From positions 1-6,354 of the forward strand of contig QIKQ01000096.1 of the NCBI GenBank assembly GCA_003233075.1: 6,354 nt of DNA, given 5' to 3'. Position 1 is the stretch's first letter, and every line of letters begins with the position of its first letter. Source of the DNA: Gammaproteobacteria bacterium. Its GTDB lineage: Bacteria; Pseudomonadota; Gammaproteobacteria; SZUA-21. The position numbers and the translations under genes are program-made. Of the stretch, positions 1 through 5,899 are shown one piece after another. The notes below the pieces were generated by a model, which was not told where the DNA came from, searched no databases, and saw only the letters and a list, made by a program, of their open reading frames with translations.

Positions 1-53
1 TTACGAGCAGGCAAGGCTTGTGAAGTTAAAGTTCGCAGGTGGTTGTGAACTGA

Positions 54-135
54 AATAAAATCCCGGTTGTTGCGCTTGGGAGCTTCTGATTAATTCATCA
101 AACAGAGGCTCCCGAGGAAAAACCGGGGTTTTATT
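54..135. terminator. Large nested hairpin, probable bidirectional terminator
   Basis: The outer stem pairs 54-68 with 121-135: 15 pairs with a single T.G wobble (61/128) around a CCCGGTT/AACCGGG core. An inner stem pairs 78-88 with 103-113 (11 pairs, one wobble, GGGAGC/GCTCCC), extendable by 75-77 with 114-116, and has a 14-base loop. The outer stem is flanked by T-rich sequence on both strands (TTTTATTAATTAA on plus, ATTTTATTTC on minus), as expected of a terminator serving convergent genes. On the minus side that gene is the CPVC protein ending at 172; on the plus side it would be a gene ending just left of the window. The two-tier shape is more elaborate than a usual terminator, so a small structured RNA or a repeated palindromic element remains possible. 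Confidence 0.6.
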
Positions 136-171
136 AATTAATGTTTCGAAAAAATACGATTCACTTTAACG

Positions 172-408
172 CTATTTTATATCACTTAAATTTGCACCAA
201 AGTTGATGTGGAACACTTGACCGTCTAAAACCAAGGCTGGTACGGATTTAACGCCGGCCGATTCCGCTTTTGCGATAGACTCATGGTCCTCACCTAGATG
301 AATTTTTTCAATACTAAATTGGTTTCCGTCAACAAAATCAAGAAGGTTTTCTTCGGCTTCAAGACAAACGGGACAACCGGCGTGATAATAAGTCATCGTT
401 TTCTTCAT
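172..408 (-). CDS. Small thioredoxin/glutaredoxin-fold protein with CPVC motif
   Basis: This 78-residue protein has a short beta strand (MTYYHA), then a GCPVC active site (Cys12, Cys15), and the SVPAL segment with the cis-proline (Pro57) that packs against the active site in thioredoxin-fold proteins. It is about the size of a glutaredoxin and has no signal peptide, so a cytoplasmic dithiol-disulfide exchange role is likely; its partner is unknown. The ATG at 408 is preferred because AGGAG (416-420 on the minus strand) lies 7 bases upstream. A second Met at residue 5 would lack that spacing. The gene is divergent from an HxlR-type regulator across a 142-base gap with an inverted repeat, suggesting control by that regulator. 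The fold call is firm; the precise family and substrate are not known. Confidence 0.8.
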   Translation of the reverse strand: MKKTMTYYHAGCPVCLEAEENLLDFVDGNQFSIEKIHLGEDHESIAKAESAGVKSVPALVLDGQVFHINFGANLSDIK

Positions 409-460
409 GAGTAATCTCCTCTAGTGTGATTAAGAACAGGCTGTATTTAAACCTAATCTG

Positions 461-485
461 AATTGTGATATAAGTAAGCACAATT
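461..485. promoter_or_regulatory. Inverted repeat, candidate operator of the HxlR regulator
   Basis: AATTGTG (461-467) and CACAATT (479-485) form a perfect 7-base inverted repeat with an 11-base spacer, midway between the divergent CPVC gene and hxlR-type gene. Winged-helix dimers commonly bind such dyads, and HxlR regulators often control a divergent neighbour as well as themselves. The TGTG-N11-CACA spacing is too wide for a CRP site (N8 in that notation). The role as operator is inferred from position and symmetry only. Confidence 0.4.
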
Positions 486-550
486 TGGTGCTTTAGGTAC
501 TTAATGGTGTAAATTGGTGAAATTAATGAAGAAAAAAAAGCGAAATAAAT

Positions 551-892
551 GTGAATAAAAAAGATGCTCATGAAAAAATTAAAGTAGGTCAGATGTTGGA
601 ATCAATCATTGGCTGTAAATGGTCGTTGTCAGTGATGGCTGCAATCCGCCAAGGAACAAATCGACCTGGGGCGATGCAAAAATTAATTAGCGGTATTACC
701 ACAAAAGTATTGAATGAGCGCCTCGTAAAATTGACTAAATTTAATATTTTGGATAAGACAATTTATCCCGAAACACCACCTCGAGTAGAATATCATTTCA
801 CTGACTTCGGAAATAATTTTTTGCAGATTATCGATAGTGTGGAAGCATTACAAACCAAATTGAATGATTTAGAGGGGCTCTTAGACAAATAA
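551..892 (+). CDS. HxlR-family winged-helix transcriptional regulator
   Basis: This 113-residue protein has the full HxlR pattern: GCKWSLSVMAAI (residues 21-32) for the first helices, then RPGAMQKLISGITTKVL with NERLVKL (38-61) for the helix-turn-helix, then the wing YPETPPRVEYHFTDFG (72-87). The length is typical of the family. The start is GTG at 551; no strong Shine-Dalgarno is visible, only a purine-rich stretch (529-545). Many HxlR members carry an N-terminal sensing cysteine (as in YodB and HypR). That cysteine is absent here, and the only Cys is Cys22 directly before the KW of helix 1. The protein probably binds the dyad at 461-485 and controls itself and the divergent CPVC gene, perhaps in response to redox or electrophile stress. 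That regulatory role is inference. Its stop at 892 overlaps the ancestral end of the convergent FIST gene by 12 bases. Confidence 0.88.
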   Translation: MNKKDAHEKIKVGQMLESIIGCKWSLSVMAAIRQGTNRPGAMQKLISGITTKVLNERLVKLTKFNILDKTIYPETPPRVEYHFTDFGNNFLQIIDSVEALQTKLNDLEGLLDK

Positions 893-1968
893 GGTAAGCA
901 CGCCAGTATAGCCAAATAGTTCATTACGCGATATTTCGCCATTCGCAAAAAATCCGACAAGCGGAAAATCACAGATTCATCACCAAACAAGTGCTTTCCT
1001 CGACCTAGGCAGCTGTAGTAGAGAGCGCCCCTAATCGGCGAAGTAATTCTTTTCTTTAAAGTGATCAAGGTGTCAATATGATCTTGCCAGGCAGTTTGAT
1101 TGTCGCGTTTACAAAATTGGATAACTTGATCTTTTTCTACTATATCACCGACGATGAGCACATCGCTATTGATATCTATGCCCATCAGATTACGGATCTT
1201 GTAATCATTTCCTTCAAAGCGTTCGACTGGTAAGCCAATAAAAATATAACCAGCGACTTTTTGTAAATCACGTGATAACACTTCGCCAATATCACGCTTA
1301 AATACATCTAAGGCAGGTTCGTCATTTATTTTGTAGATAAAATTGCGATCACATTCAGTAATGATATGACGCTCACTAATGGGCGAGCAGCCTTGTGTCA
1401 TGGAGGTCAGGACTTTTATTTTTTCATTGAATAAGACGCCGGAAACGCTCGAGTCACAAACTAGACCTGCAACCTGTGGATAGGTTGATTGTGACGAGCT
1501 TAATCCTCCGACAAAGTAACTATTGGGAATAAAGCGGCTGACTTGATTAACAATCACATTGGTATCCGCCGATCGAGGATCGCCGTGGATGACGCCAAAA
1601 TGTTGTTGATTTTGATTTAGCCATTCAGTTTGTTGGCCAATAAATTCAGTTAAGCCACTATCCGCCAAGGATAATATTTTGTAATTATTTTCGTCGAAAT
1701 GACTAACCATAATGGTAATTGCCGGTGTTCCATAGATTTCGCTATCTCCGGCACAAATTCCAATGCCAACTGTTCCAACCCAATGGTCGATGCCAGTTTT
1801 CGATTTTAATAAATGGATAATATTAGGTAGTTTGTCCGCGAGATAGTCTGTGGTATAGATAAATCCGAAGTTTGTGTTGGGCGCAAGCGGAGTAATTTGC
1901 CGAATGCATTCTTCAGTTAAATTCTCCCAATTATTATCGAGAGCTACTGCAAATTGAAAACTATCCAT
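881..1968 (-). pseudogene. FIST-domain sensory protein, reading frame broken near the C-terminus
   Basis: Residues 1-332 are continuous and match FIST_N plus FIST_C. Landmarks are HWVGTVGIGICAG (62-74), YFVGGLSSS (151-159), GYIFIGLPVE (240-249) and ALYYSCLGRG..LFGD (315-330). FIST proteins are predicted ligand-binding sensors in signalling; the ligand is unknown. After LFGDES the open frame turns into unrelated sequence and runs on to 793, deep into the antisense of the HxlR gene. In the other frame from about 970 the family's terminal segment is intact: DFPLVGFFANGEI, then GYTGVLTLF and a TAA at 881-883. About nine residues normally between LFG and PLVGFF also seem missing, fitting a small out-of-frame deletion. 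The start ATG at 1968 has GGAAAG 5 bases upstream. If expressed, the product would be 391 residues with a foreign tail. Confidence 0.82.
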
Positions 1969-2008
1969 GCTGACTTTCCAATACTAAAAGCGATTTATTT
2001 TGTAAGAC

Positions 2009-2063
2009 AAGAAAAAATCGTATTTTTTTCTTTTCGTGCTCTGACAATTTAGGGACGAATTGT
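2009..2063. promoter_or_regulatory. Upstream region of the FIST gene with two short dyads
   Basis: Two symmetric motifs lie 40-95 bases upstream of the FIST start. The first is an A/T dyad, AAGAAAAAA (2009-2017) facing TTTTTTCTT (2024-2032). The second is ACAATT (2044-2049) facing AATTGT (2058-2063), with an 8-base spacer. A poor -35-like TTGTCA lies on the minus strand over the second dyad. The region plausibly holds the FIST promoter, but no box can be assigned with confidence. Confidence 0.2.
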
Positions 2064-2176
2064 TCGGAGCTTCCTTAAGTATATTTAAGAATTAAATAAA
2101 GCGCAAATATCTAGTTGGATGCTTCAGGTTTGATGCTTTGGGATTGGATATTCTATGAATTGGGATCGACTGAGAA

Positions 2177-2211
2177 ATTTGGCTGCTCCCTATTTAGGCG
2201 AGCAGCCAAAT
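2177..2211 (-). terminator. Hairpin terminator downstream of the phosphoribulokinase gene
   Basis: ATTTGGCTGCTC (2177-2188) pairs perfectly over 12 bases with GAGCAGCCAAAT (2200-2211). The 11-base loop can itself pair CCTA with TAGG. It starts 23 bases past the stop of the phosphoribulokinase gene (2235). On the minus strand the stem is followed only by a short T-containing stretch (TTTCTC), so termination may be partial, or the hairpin may act mainly as an mRNA 3' end protector. Confidence 0.6.
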
Positions 2212-2234
2212 ATTTGATGTTACTAAAATACTGC

Positions 2235-3107
2235 TTAACTACTTTTATCTAGAATCGTTTGGGTAATAATGGGTGCCAAAATCAGCTCCATTACGAATCC
2301 CATTTTGCTGCCCGGTACCACGATTGTATTCGGACGAGACATAAACGAATCATGAATCATGCTCAGTAAATATTGAAAATCGACACCGATTTTCTTTGGA
2401 TTACGAAAACGTATGACCACAAAACTTTCATCCGGTGTTGGAATATCGCGGGCAATGAACGGGTTTGAGGTATCAACTGTCGGTACGCGTTGAAAGTTAA
2501 TATCAGTACGCGAAAATTGTGGAGTTATACAGTGAACATAATCAGACATCCGGCGTAATATAGTATCAGTCACCGCTTCAGCACTATAACCGCGTTGTGC
2601 ACAGTCACGGTGAATTTTTTGAATCCACTCTAAGTTTACGATCGGAACGACACCAATGAGTAAGTCGACAAATTGCGAGGCGTTAACCGCATCAGAAACT
2701 ATGCCGCCATGTAAACCTTCGTAAAATAGTAAATCACTGCCAGTTGGAATTTTTTCCCAAGGAGTGAATTCACCTGGTTGCTGGCCATAAGGTTTCGCTT
2801 CTTCATCACTGTGCAAATAGTAACGTTTATTGCCAGAACCAGTTTCGCCATAAGTTTTAAATAATTCTTCGATTTTATCGAATAAATTACCTTCTGGACC
2901 AAAGTGGCTCAGAGTTTTACCCTCTTTAGCGAAATCTTCAATGGCGGCTTTCATTTCGACGCGGTTATAGCGGTGAAAACTATCGCCTTCAATAACAACA
3001 GGGTTAATGCCTTCGCGACGAAAAATATGCTCGAATGCATTTTTGACTGTTGTGGTGCCTGCACCTGATGAACCTGTGACTGCGATGACAGGGTGTTTTT
3101 TAGACAT
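2235..3107 (-). CDS. prkB: Phosphoribulokinase (bacterial CbbP/PrkB type)
   Basis: This 290-residue protein is the usual length of proteobacterial phosphoribulokinases, which use ATP to turn ribulose 5-phosphate into ribulose 1,5-bisphosphate for RuBisCO. The P-loop GSSGAGTTT is at 12-20. Residues equivalent to those of the Rhodobacter sphaeroides enzyme are present: Asp42, His45, Arg49, Glu130 (Walker B, FYEG), Lys164, Arg167, Asp168, Arg172 and the Arg185-Arg186 pair. FQRVPTVDTSNPF (205-217) is a family signature. E. coli PrkB, a homologue of unclear role, keeps only one arginine of the 185/186 pair, as I recall it, so this protein looks closer to the autotrophic enzyme (CbbP). The start ATG at 3107 has AGGAG (3114-3118) 6 bases upstream. 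No RuBisCO or other Calvin-cycle gene is adjacent. Family membership is firm; the autotrophic role and the prkB versus cbbP name are not settled. Confidence 0.93.
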   Translation of the reverse strand: MSKKHPVIAVTGSSGAGTTTVKNAFEHIFRREGINPVVIEGDSFHRYNRVEMKAAIEDFAKEGKTLSHFGPEGNLFDKIEELFKTYGETGSGNKRYYLHSDEEAKPYGQQPGEFTPWEKIPTGSDLLFYEGLHGGIVSDAVNASQFVDLLIGVVPIVNLEWIQKIHRDCAQRGYSAEAVTDTILRRMSDYVHCITPQFSRTDINFQRVPTVDTSNPFIARDIPTPDESFVVIRFRNPKKIGVDFQYLLSMIHDSFMSRPNTIVVPGSKMGFVMELILAPIITQTILDKSS

Positions 3108-3149
3108 GTTTAACTCCTAAATATTTCAAAATCTAATTAGTTGGATCCA

Positions 3150-3217
3150 TGCTTGGGCGGCGGAATTTATTCCGGCTGAGAACCCCTAAAACCTGATACC
3201 TGGATCGCTACTGAATT
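3150..3217 (+). ncRNA. TPP-riboswitch-like element, apparently degenerate and orphan
   Basis: The plus strand shows the THI-box order of signals. TTGGG (3153-3157) can pair with CCCCTAA as P2. A P3 hairpin, CGGAAT (3161-3166) with ATTCCG (3169-3174), comes next. It is followed by the invariant CTGAGA (3176-3181), ACCCC (3182-3186), ACCTGAT (3191-3197) and CTGGAT (3200-3205). Spacing of CTGAGA, ACCC and ACCTGAT matches thiamine pyrophosphate aptamers. The expected 3' part (AAT, a CC strand, then GCG-AGGGA) is missing: the sequence runs CTGGATCGCTACTGAA, as if about 8 bases of the P5 arm were lost and the tail had drifted. No thiamine gene follows on the plus strand; the next genes are antisense (msrA) and distant (tatD at 4433). 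It is probably a relic, but could be divergent and functional. Confidence 0.42.
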
Positions 3218-3357
3218 CTGTTATGTTGGGTGGGCCAAGCTGGATCTTATCCCGGAGCTGGCGCACGGAAAGCGCATATTGAACCATTTTTCAGTCCATT
3301 GACTCAAGTATTATCATAAGTCGTTATTGGTTAATAGATAGACATCGAATTGGGGCG

Positions 3358-3371
3358 ATCTGGCGCCAGAT
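3358..3371. repeat. 14-base perfect palindrome
   Basis: ATCTGGCGCCAGAT reads identically on both strands and sits in otherwise AT-rich non-coding DNA, more GC-rich than its surroundings. It could be a protein-binding dyad, but no gene starts nearby on either strand (msrA ends at 3535, prkB starts at 3107), so its target is unclear. Confidence 0.3.
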
Positions 3372-3534
3372 TGGACATTATTCTGTAGGTGTTTGTTTTT
3401 ATTAACTTAAAATAGTAGTAACGCGAAACACGGCTTTTGTTTTCCCAGTTTGGAGCAATATTGATTTATTAATCAATAAGATAATTTAGTGCTAAGCGAT
3501 CATCAGCGACAAGCTTTCGAGGTGTTTTGCTGGA

Positions 3535-4173
3535 TTATGTGGCAGAAGAAAAGTCAATTCCAAGGCCGCCTAAGCCACAATAACCCCTCGGATTTTTCGC
3601 TAGGTACTGCTGATGATAATCTTCTGCATAGAAAAATTTTGACGCCTTTATAATTTCAGTCGTTATTGAATCCAAGTTTTGCGTGCTTAGATTTTTTTGG
3701 AAAACTTGTTTGCTTTCGCGTGCCTGTGTCATTTGCTGGTCTGAGTAAGTGTAAATACCGGAGCGATACTGGGTTCCCGTGTCGTTGCCTTGGCGCATGC
3801 CTTGAGTTGGATTATGGGACTGCCAAAAAATTTTGAGTAAATCAAGATAACTGACTTGCTTGGGATCAAAAATGACGAGAACAACTTCGTTGTGACCCGT
3901 CATGCCGCTACAGACTTCTTCGTAGTTGGCATTCTTGGTATGTCCGGCCGAATAACCGACTGCAGTCGAGTAGACGCCTTCGATTTCCCAAAATTTACGT
4001 TCCGCCCCCCAAAAGCAGCCAAGGCCAAGCAAGGCGGCTTCCATTTGCTCTGGAAAGTCACCTTTTATTGGATTGCCGTTAACGAAATGATTCTGCGAAA
4101 CCATCATTTCAGTCTCGCGCCCTGGTAATGCTTGATCGACACTAGGTATTTTGCTTGGTTTTCCAAGTTGCAT
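3535..4173 (-). CDS. msrA: Peptide-methionine (S)-S-oxide reductase MsrA
   Basis: MsrA reduces the S epimer of methionine sulfoxide in free methionine and damaged proteins, and is recycled by thioredoxin. At 212 residues it has the E. coli enzyme's length, including its N-terminal extension. The catalytic motif GCFWGAER puts the sulfenic-acid cysteine at Cys53 with Glu58 beside it. Other family blocks are VGYSAGHTKNANYEEVCSG (72-90), GHNEVV (93-98), SHNPTQ and TGTQYRSGIY, and the end GYCGLGGLG carries the resolving Cys199. The third recycling cysteine of E. coli MsrA (Cys206) aligns with Asp207 here, so regeneration probably uses only the two-cysteine route. There is no MsrB fusion and no signal peptide. 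The start ATG at 4173 has AGGA 8 bases upstream. The gene is divergent from tatD across 259 bases and shows no operon partner. Confidence 0.96.
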   Translation of the reverse strand: MQLGKPSKIPSVDQALPGRETEMMVSQNHFVNGNPIKGDFPEQMEAALLGLGCFWGAERKFWEIEGVYSTAVGYSAGHTKNANYEEVCSGMTGHNEVVLVIFDPKQVSYLDLLKIFWQSHNPTQGMRQGNDTGTQYRSGIYTYSDQQMTQARESKQVFQKNLSTQNLDSITTEIIKASKFFYAEDYHQQYLAKNPRGYCGLGGLGIDFSSAT

Positions 4174-4370
4174 AAGTTACTTCCTGCTTAGCTTAGGGTT
4201 TAAAAGTTTAAACGAGATATTCAGTAGATTGCAACAAAACAATTAAGTTCGCAAAAATAATGTAATAGTTTGGCAAACGGTAAATAAAATCTGTTATGTA
4301 GCGTAAATTTCCGATATTATTGCCGCCCATAAGATCTAGTGTAAAACTAGAAAAAAATAATAAGGCGATT

Positions 4371-4425
4371 TCAGAGATTGCTCTGAGTTGCTGAGAAGGC
4401 ATATGAAATAATAATTTAATGAGGT
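4371..4425 (+). promoter_or_regulatory. Leader of tatD with possible promoter and clear ribosome binding site
   Basis: GAGGT (4421-4425) lies 7 bases before the tatD ATG and fixes its start. A weak promoter is possible: TTGCTG (4388-4393) as -35 and, after 16 bases, AATAAT (5 of 6 to TATAAT) as -10, giving a very short leader. TCAGAG/CTCTGA (4371-4376 with 4381-4386) form a 6-base inverted repeat with a 4-base loop overlapping the -35 region and could be an operator. The promoter and operator calls are tentative; the ribosome binding site is solid. Confidence 0.35.
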
Positions 4426-4432
4426 ATTAAAA

Positions 4433-5218
4433 ATGGAATTAATTGATATTGGCGTTAATTTAACGAGCGGCCAATTCCGCAAAGACCAAGCAGAGGTGAT
4501 TGAACGTGCCACCCAGGCCGGCATCAGTCACATGATAGTGACTGGAACTACGTTAGAACACAGTCTTAAAGCGGCCAAATTAAGTATTAGCCATCAAAAT
4601 GGCATGTATTCAACCGCCGGGGTGCACCCACATCATGCGAAAGACTTTGATCAATCAACTCACCAGCAAATCCTAGAACTTAGTCAGCACGAGAAGGTGG
4701 TGGCAGTAGGCGAGTGTGGCCTAGATTATAATCGAAACTTTTCCCCGGAAGCGGAGCAGCTATCCTGTTATGACGCTCAGTTAGAAATAGCGGTCGAAAC
4801 CAAGTTACCGGTTTTTATGCATCAGCGCGATGCGCATCAGGCATTTATTGATGTTTTAAAAAAACATCGACCTAATTTAACAAACGGGGTAGTACATTGT
4901 TTTACCGGTAGTGGCGTTGAACTCGACGAGTACTTAGCGCTGGATTTGCATATAGGCATAACGGGTTGGATTTGTGATGAGCGTCGCGGCAAAGAGTTGC
5001 AAGCGATTGTTGATCGCATCCCGCTTAATCGCTTAATGATCGAAACCGATGCGCCCTACCTAATGCCACGCAACATGGAGCCAATGCCGAAATCTAAGCG
5101 CAATGAACCGGCTTATTTGCCGCAAGTCTGTAAAACGCTTGCGCGTTGTATGCAGGTGGATATTGAAGAGCTCGCGCAAGCGACAACTAAAACAGCAAAA
5201 ACATTTTTTAAGCTATAG
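4433..5218 (+). CDS. tatD: TatD-family metal-dependent hydrolase (3'-5' DNA/RNA exonuclease)
   Basis: TatD is a cytoplasmic TIM-barrel nuclease of the amidohydrolase superfamily, linked in E. coli to repair of oxidised DNA and to RNA trimming. At 261 residues it is near E. coli TatD in length. The N-terminus DIGVNLTSGQF is the TatD-subtype signature, in place of the HxH motif of YcfH/YjjV-type paralogues. Further blocks are TAGVHPHH (61-68), GECGLDYNRNF (93-103), FMHQRDAH (128-135), HCFTG (155-159), GITGWICDERRG (175-186) and IETDAPYL (203-210). Expected metal or catalytic residues Glu94, His130, His155 and Asp206 are all present. It is not next to tatABC, so it looks monocistronic, with no Tat-export link implied. 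It is convergent with coq7, with a 40-base gap holding only a weak imperfect palindrome (5229-5244). Confidence 0.95.
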   Translation: MELIDIGVNLTSGQFRKDQAEVIERATQAGISHMIVTGTTLEHSLKAAKLSISHQNGMYSTAGVHPHHAKDFDQSTHQQILELSQHEKVVAVGECGLDYNRNFSPEAEQLSCYDAQLEIAVETKLPVFMHQRDAHQAFIDVLKKHRPNLTNGVVHCFTGSGVELDEYLALDLHIGITGWICDERRGKELQAIVDRIPLNRLMIETDAPYLMPRNMEPMPKSKRNEPAYLPQVCKTLARCMQVDIEELAQATTKTAKTFFKL

Positions 5219-5258
5219 ATTGTATTGCTTTGCACTAGAGCAAATGAAAAATATGCTT

Positions 5259-5795
5259 TTAGCGCATGCCAAATCTTATTATGGTTTCAGTAAATAGGCT
5301 AATGATAAAACGAAAAGGCGAAAACCAGACGTTTTTACCGCCTTCAATATCACCCATATCGCGATGATGTTCTTCATCTTCTAAGATTGAATTAACTGCA
5401 GCGTAAGCTTCCTTGTCGCCTATACTTTGCAAATAAATTAGTTGGTTTTCAAGGTGAACTGTAACTGTGGACTCGACTGCCCAGGTGCAGGCCATGACAC
5501 CTTTTTTGCCTAACAATGCCGACATGAATCCCATGAAGTAACCGCCTATGCCGCACAAGTAATAGCTTTTACACTTTATGCCTTCGCGTCGTTTAATCTC
5601 TTGCCAAAATATGTCTAAATGTTTTCTTTCATCTTCAAGAAATTTTTCTAACATGGGTACAAACTGTCGACGAAATAATCGTGAGACCAGAATTTGCGAG
5701 CGATAAATATTGATCGCGCCAAATTCTCCCGCATGGTCTACTTTCAGTATTTTTTTGACTGTGTCAATCTTGTCCTTACTGTCTTTGTATATCAT
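5259..5795 (-). CDS. coq7: Demethoxyubiquinone hydroxylase, Coq7 family (short form)
   Basis: Coq7 is a membrane-associated di-iron monooxygenase that performs the last ring hydroxylation of ubiquinone synthesis (demethoxyubiquinone to the 5-hydroxy intermediate). The signature KVDHAGEFGAINIYRSQ (18-34) gives the first ligand Glu24. DERKH supplies Glu56 and His59, WAVEST supplies Glu108, and EDEEHH supplies Glu141 and His144, so all six iron ligands are present at family spacing. At 178 residues it is a short form, lacking the N-terminal extension of the roughly 215-residue Pseudomonas enzyme. The hydrophobic stretch around 80-105 (GIGGYFMGFMSALLG onward) is the expected membrane-contacting region. 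The ATG at 5795 is the only suitable start, since the frame upstream has no good start codon, but no Shine-Dalgarno is visible. It lies 104 bases after a membrane protein gene on the same strand. Confidence 0.9.
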   Translation of the reverse strand: MIYKDSKDKIDTVKKILKVDHAGEFGAINIYRSQILVSRLFRRQFVPMLEKFLEDERKHLDIFWQEIKRREGIKCKSYYLCGIGGYFMGFMSALLGKKGVMACTWAVESTVTVHLENQLIYLQSIGDKEAYAAVNSILEDEEHHRDMGDIEGGKNVWFSPFRFIISLFTETIIRFGMR

Positions 5796-5899
5796 TTTAC
5801 GGCAGCTATTTTGTGATTGTGCCCGTATAGTCTCATATATTAAAGCGTTATCAAAGCACGAAAGTTTAGGAGCTGATAGTGATGTAAGCTTTCAATCTA

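Larger units (their letters stand above)
3108..3534. other. 427-base non-coding gap between prkB and msrA
   Basis: No convincing gene lies here. The gap holds the prkB leader and ribosome binding site (minus), a TPP-riboswitch-like element (plus, about 3150-3217), a 14-base perfect palindrome (3358-3371), and an 8-base inverted repeat TATTGATT/AATCAATA (3459-3466 with 3471-3478) just past the msrA stop. A 34-codon open stretch (plus, 3215-3316) without a clear start or ribosome binding site follows the riboswitch-like element. Its codons look protein-like, but it is too short to call. Confidence 0.6.

Noticed and set aside
1..58. Possible 3' end of a plus-strand gene entering from the left
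   Set aside because: Two frames stay open to stops at 46-48 and 56-58. Neither short tail is recognisable and they cannot be told apart, although the hairpin at 54-135 makes a plus-strand neighbour plausible.
54..135. Integron attC site
   Set aside because: The paired RYYYAAC and GTTRRRY core boxes are not present at the ends, and no integrase or cassette structure is visible.
461..485. CRP-type binding site
   Set aside because: The TGTG and CACA halves are 11 bases apart instead of the 8 expected for CRP, so a different regulator is more likely.
793..880. C-terminal extension of the FIST reading frame to 793
   Set aside because: It is antisense to the HxlR gene and unlike FIST proteins. 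It is a product of the frame break, with the true terminus ending at 881.
2106..2155. Tandem repeat of TTGGATGCTT-like units
   Set aside because: Only two or three imperfect 10-base copies are present with uneven spacing, within what chance allows.
3856..4128. 90-codon plus-strand open frame inside msrA
   Set aside because: It is a shadow of the well-supported msrA gene in another frame, with no family resemblance.
4208..4402. 64-codon open frame on the minus strand between msrA and tatD
   Set aside because: It lacks a ribosome binding site and recognisable motifs. It lies in AT-rich DNA overlapping the tatD leader, so chance is the simpler explanation.
5229..5244. Terminator between tatD and coq7
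   Set aside because: TTTGC/GCAAA is only a 5-base stem with a mismatched interior and no T-run on the plus strand, too weak to call.
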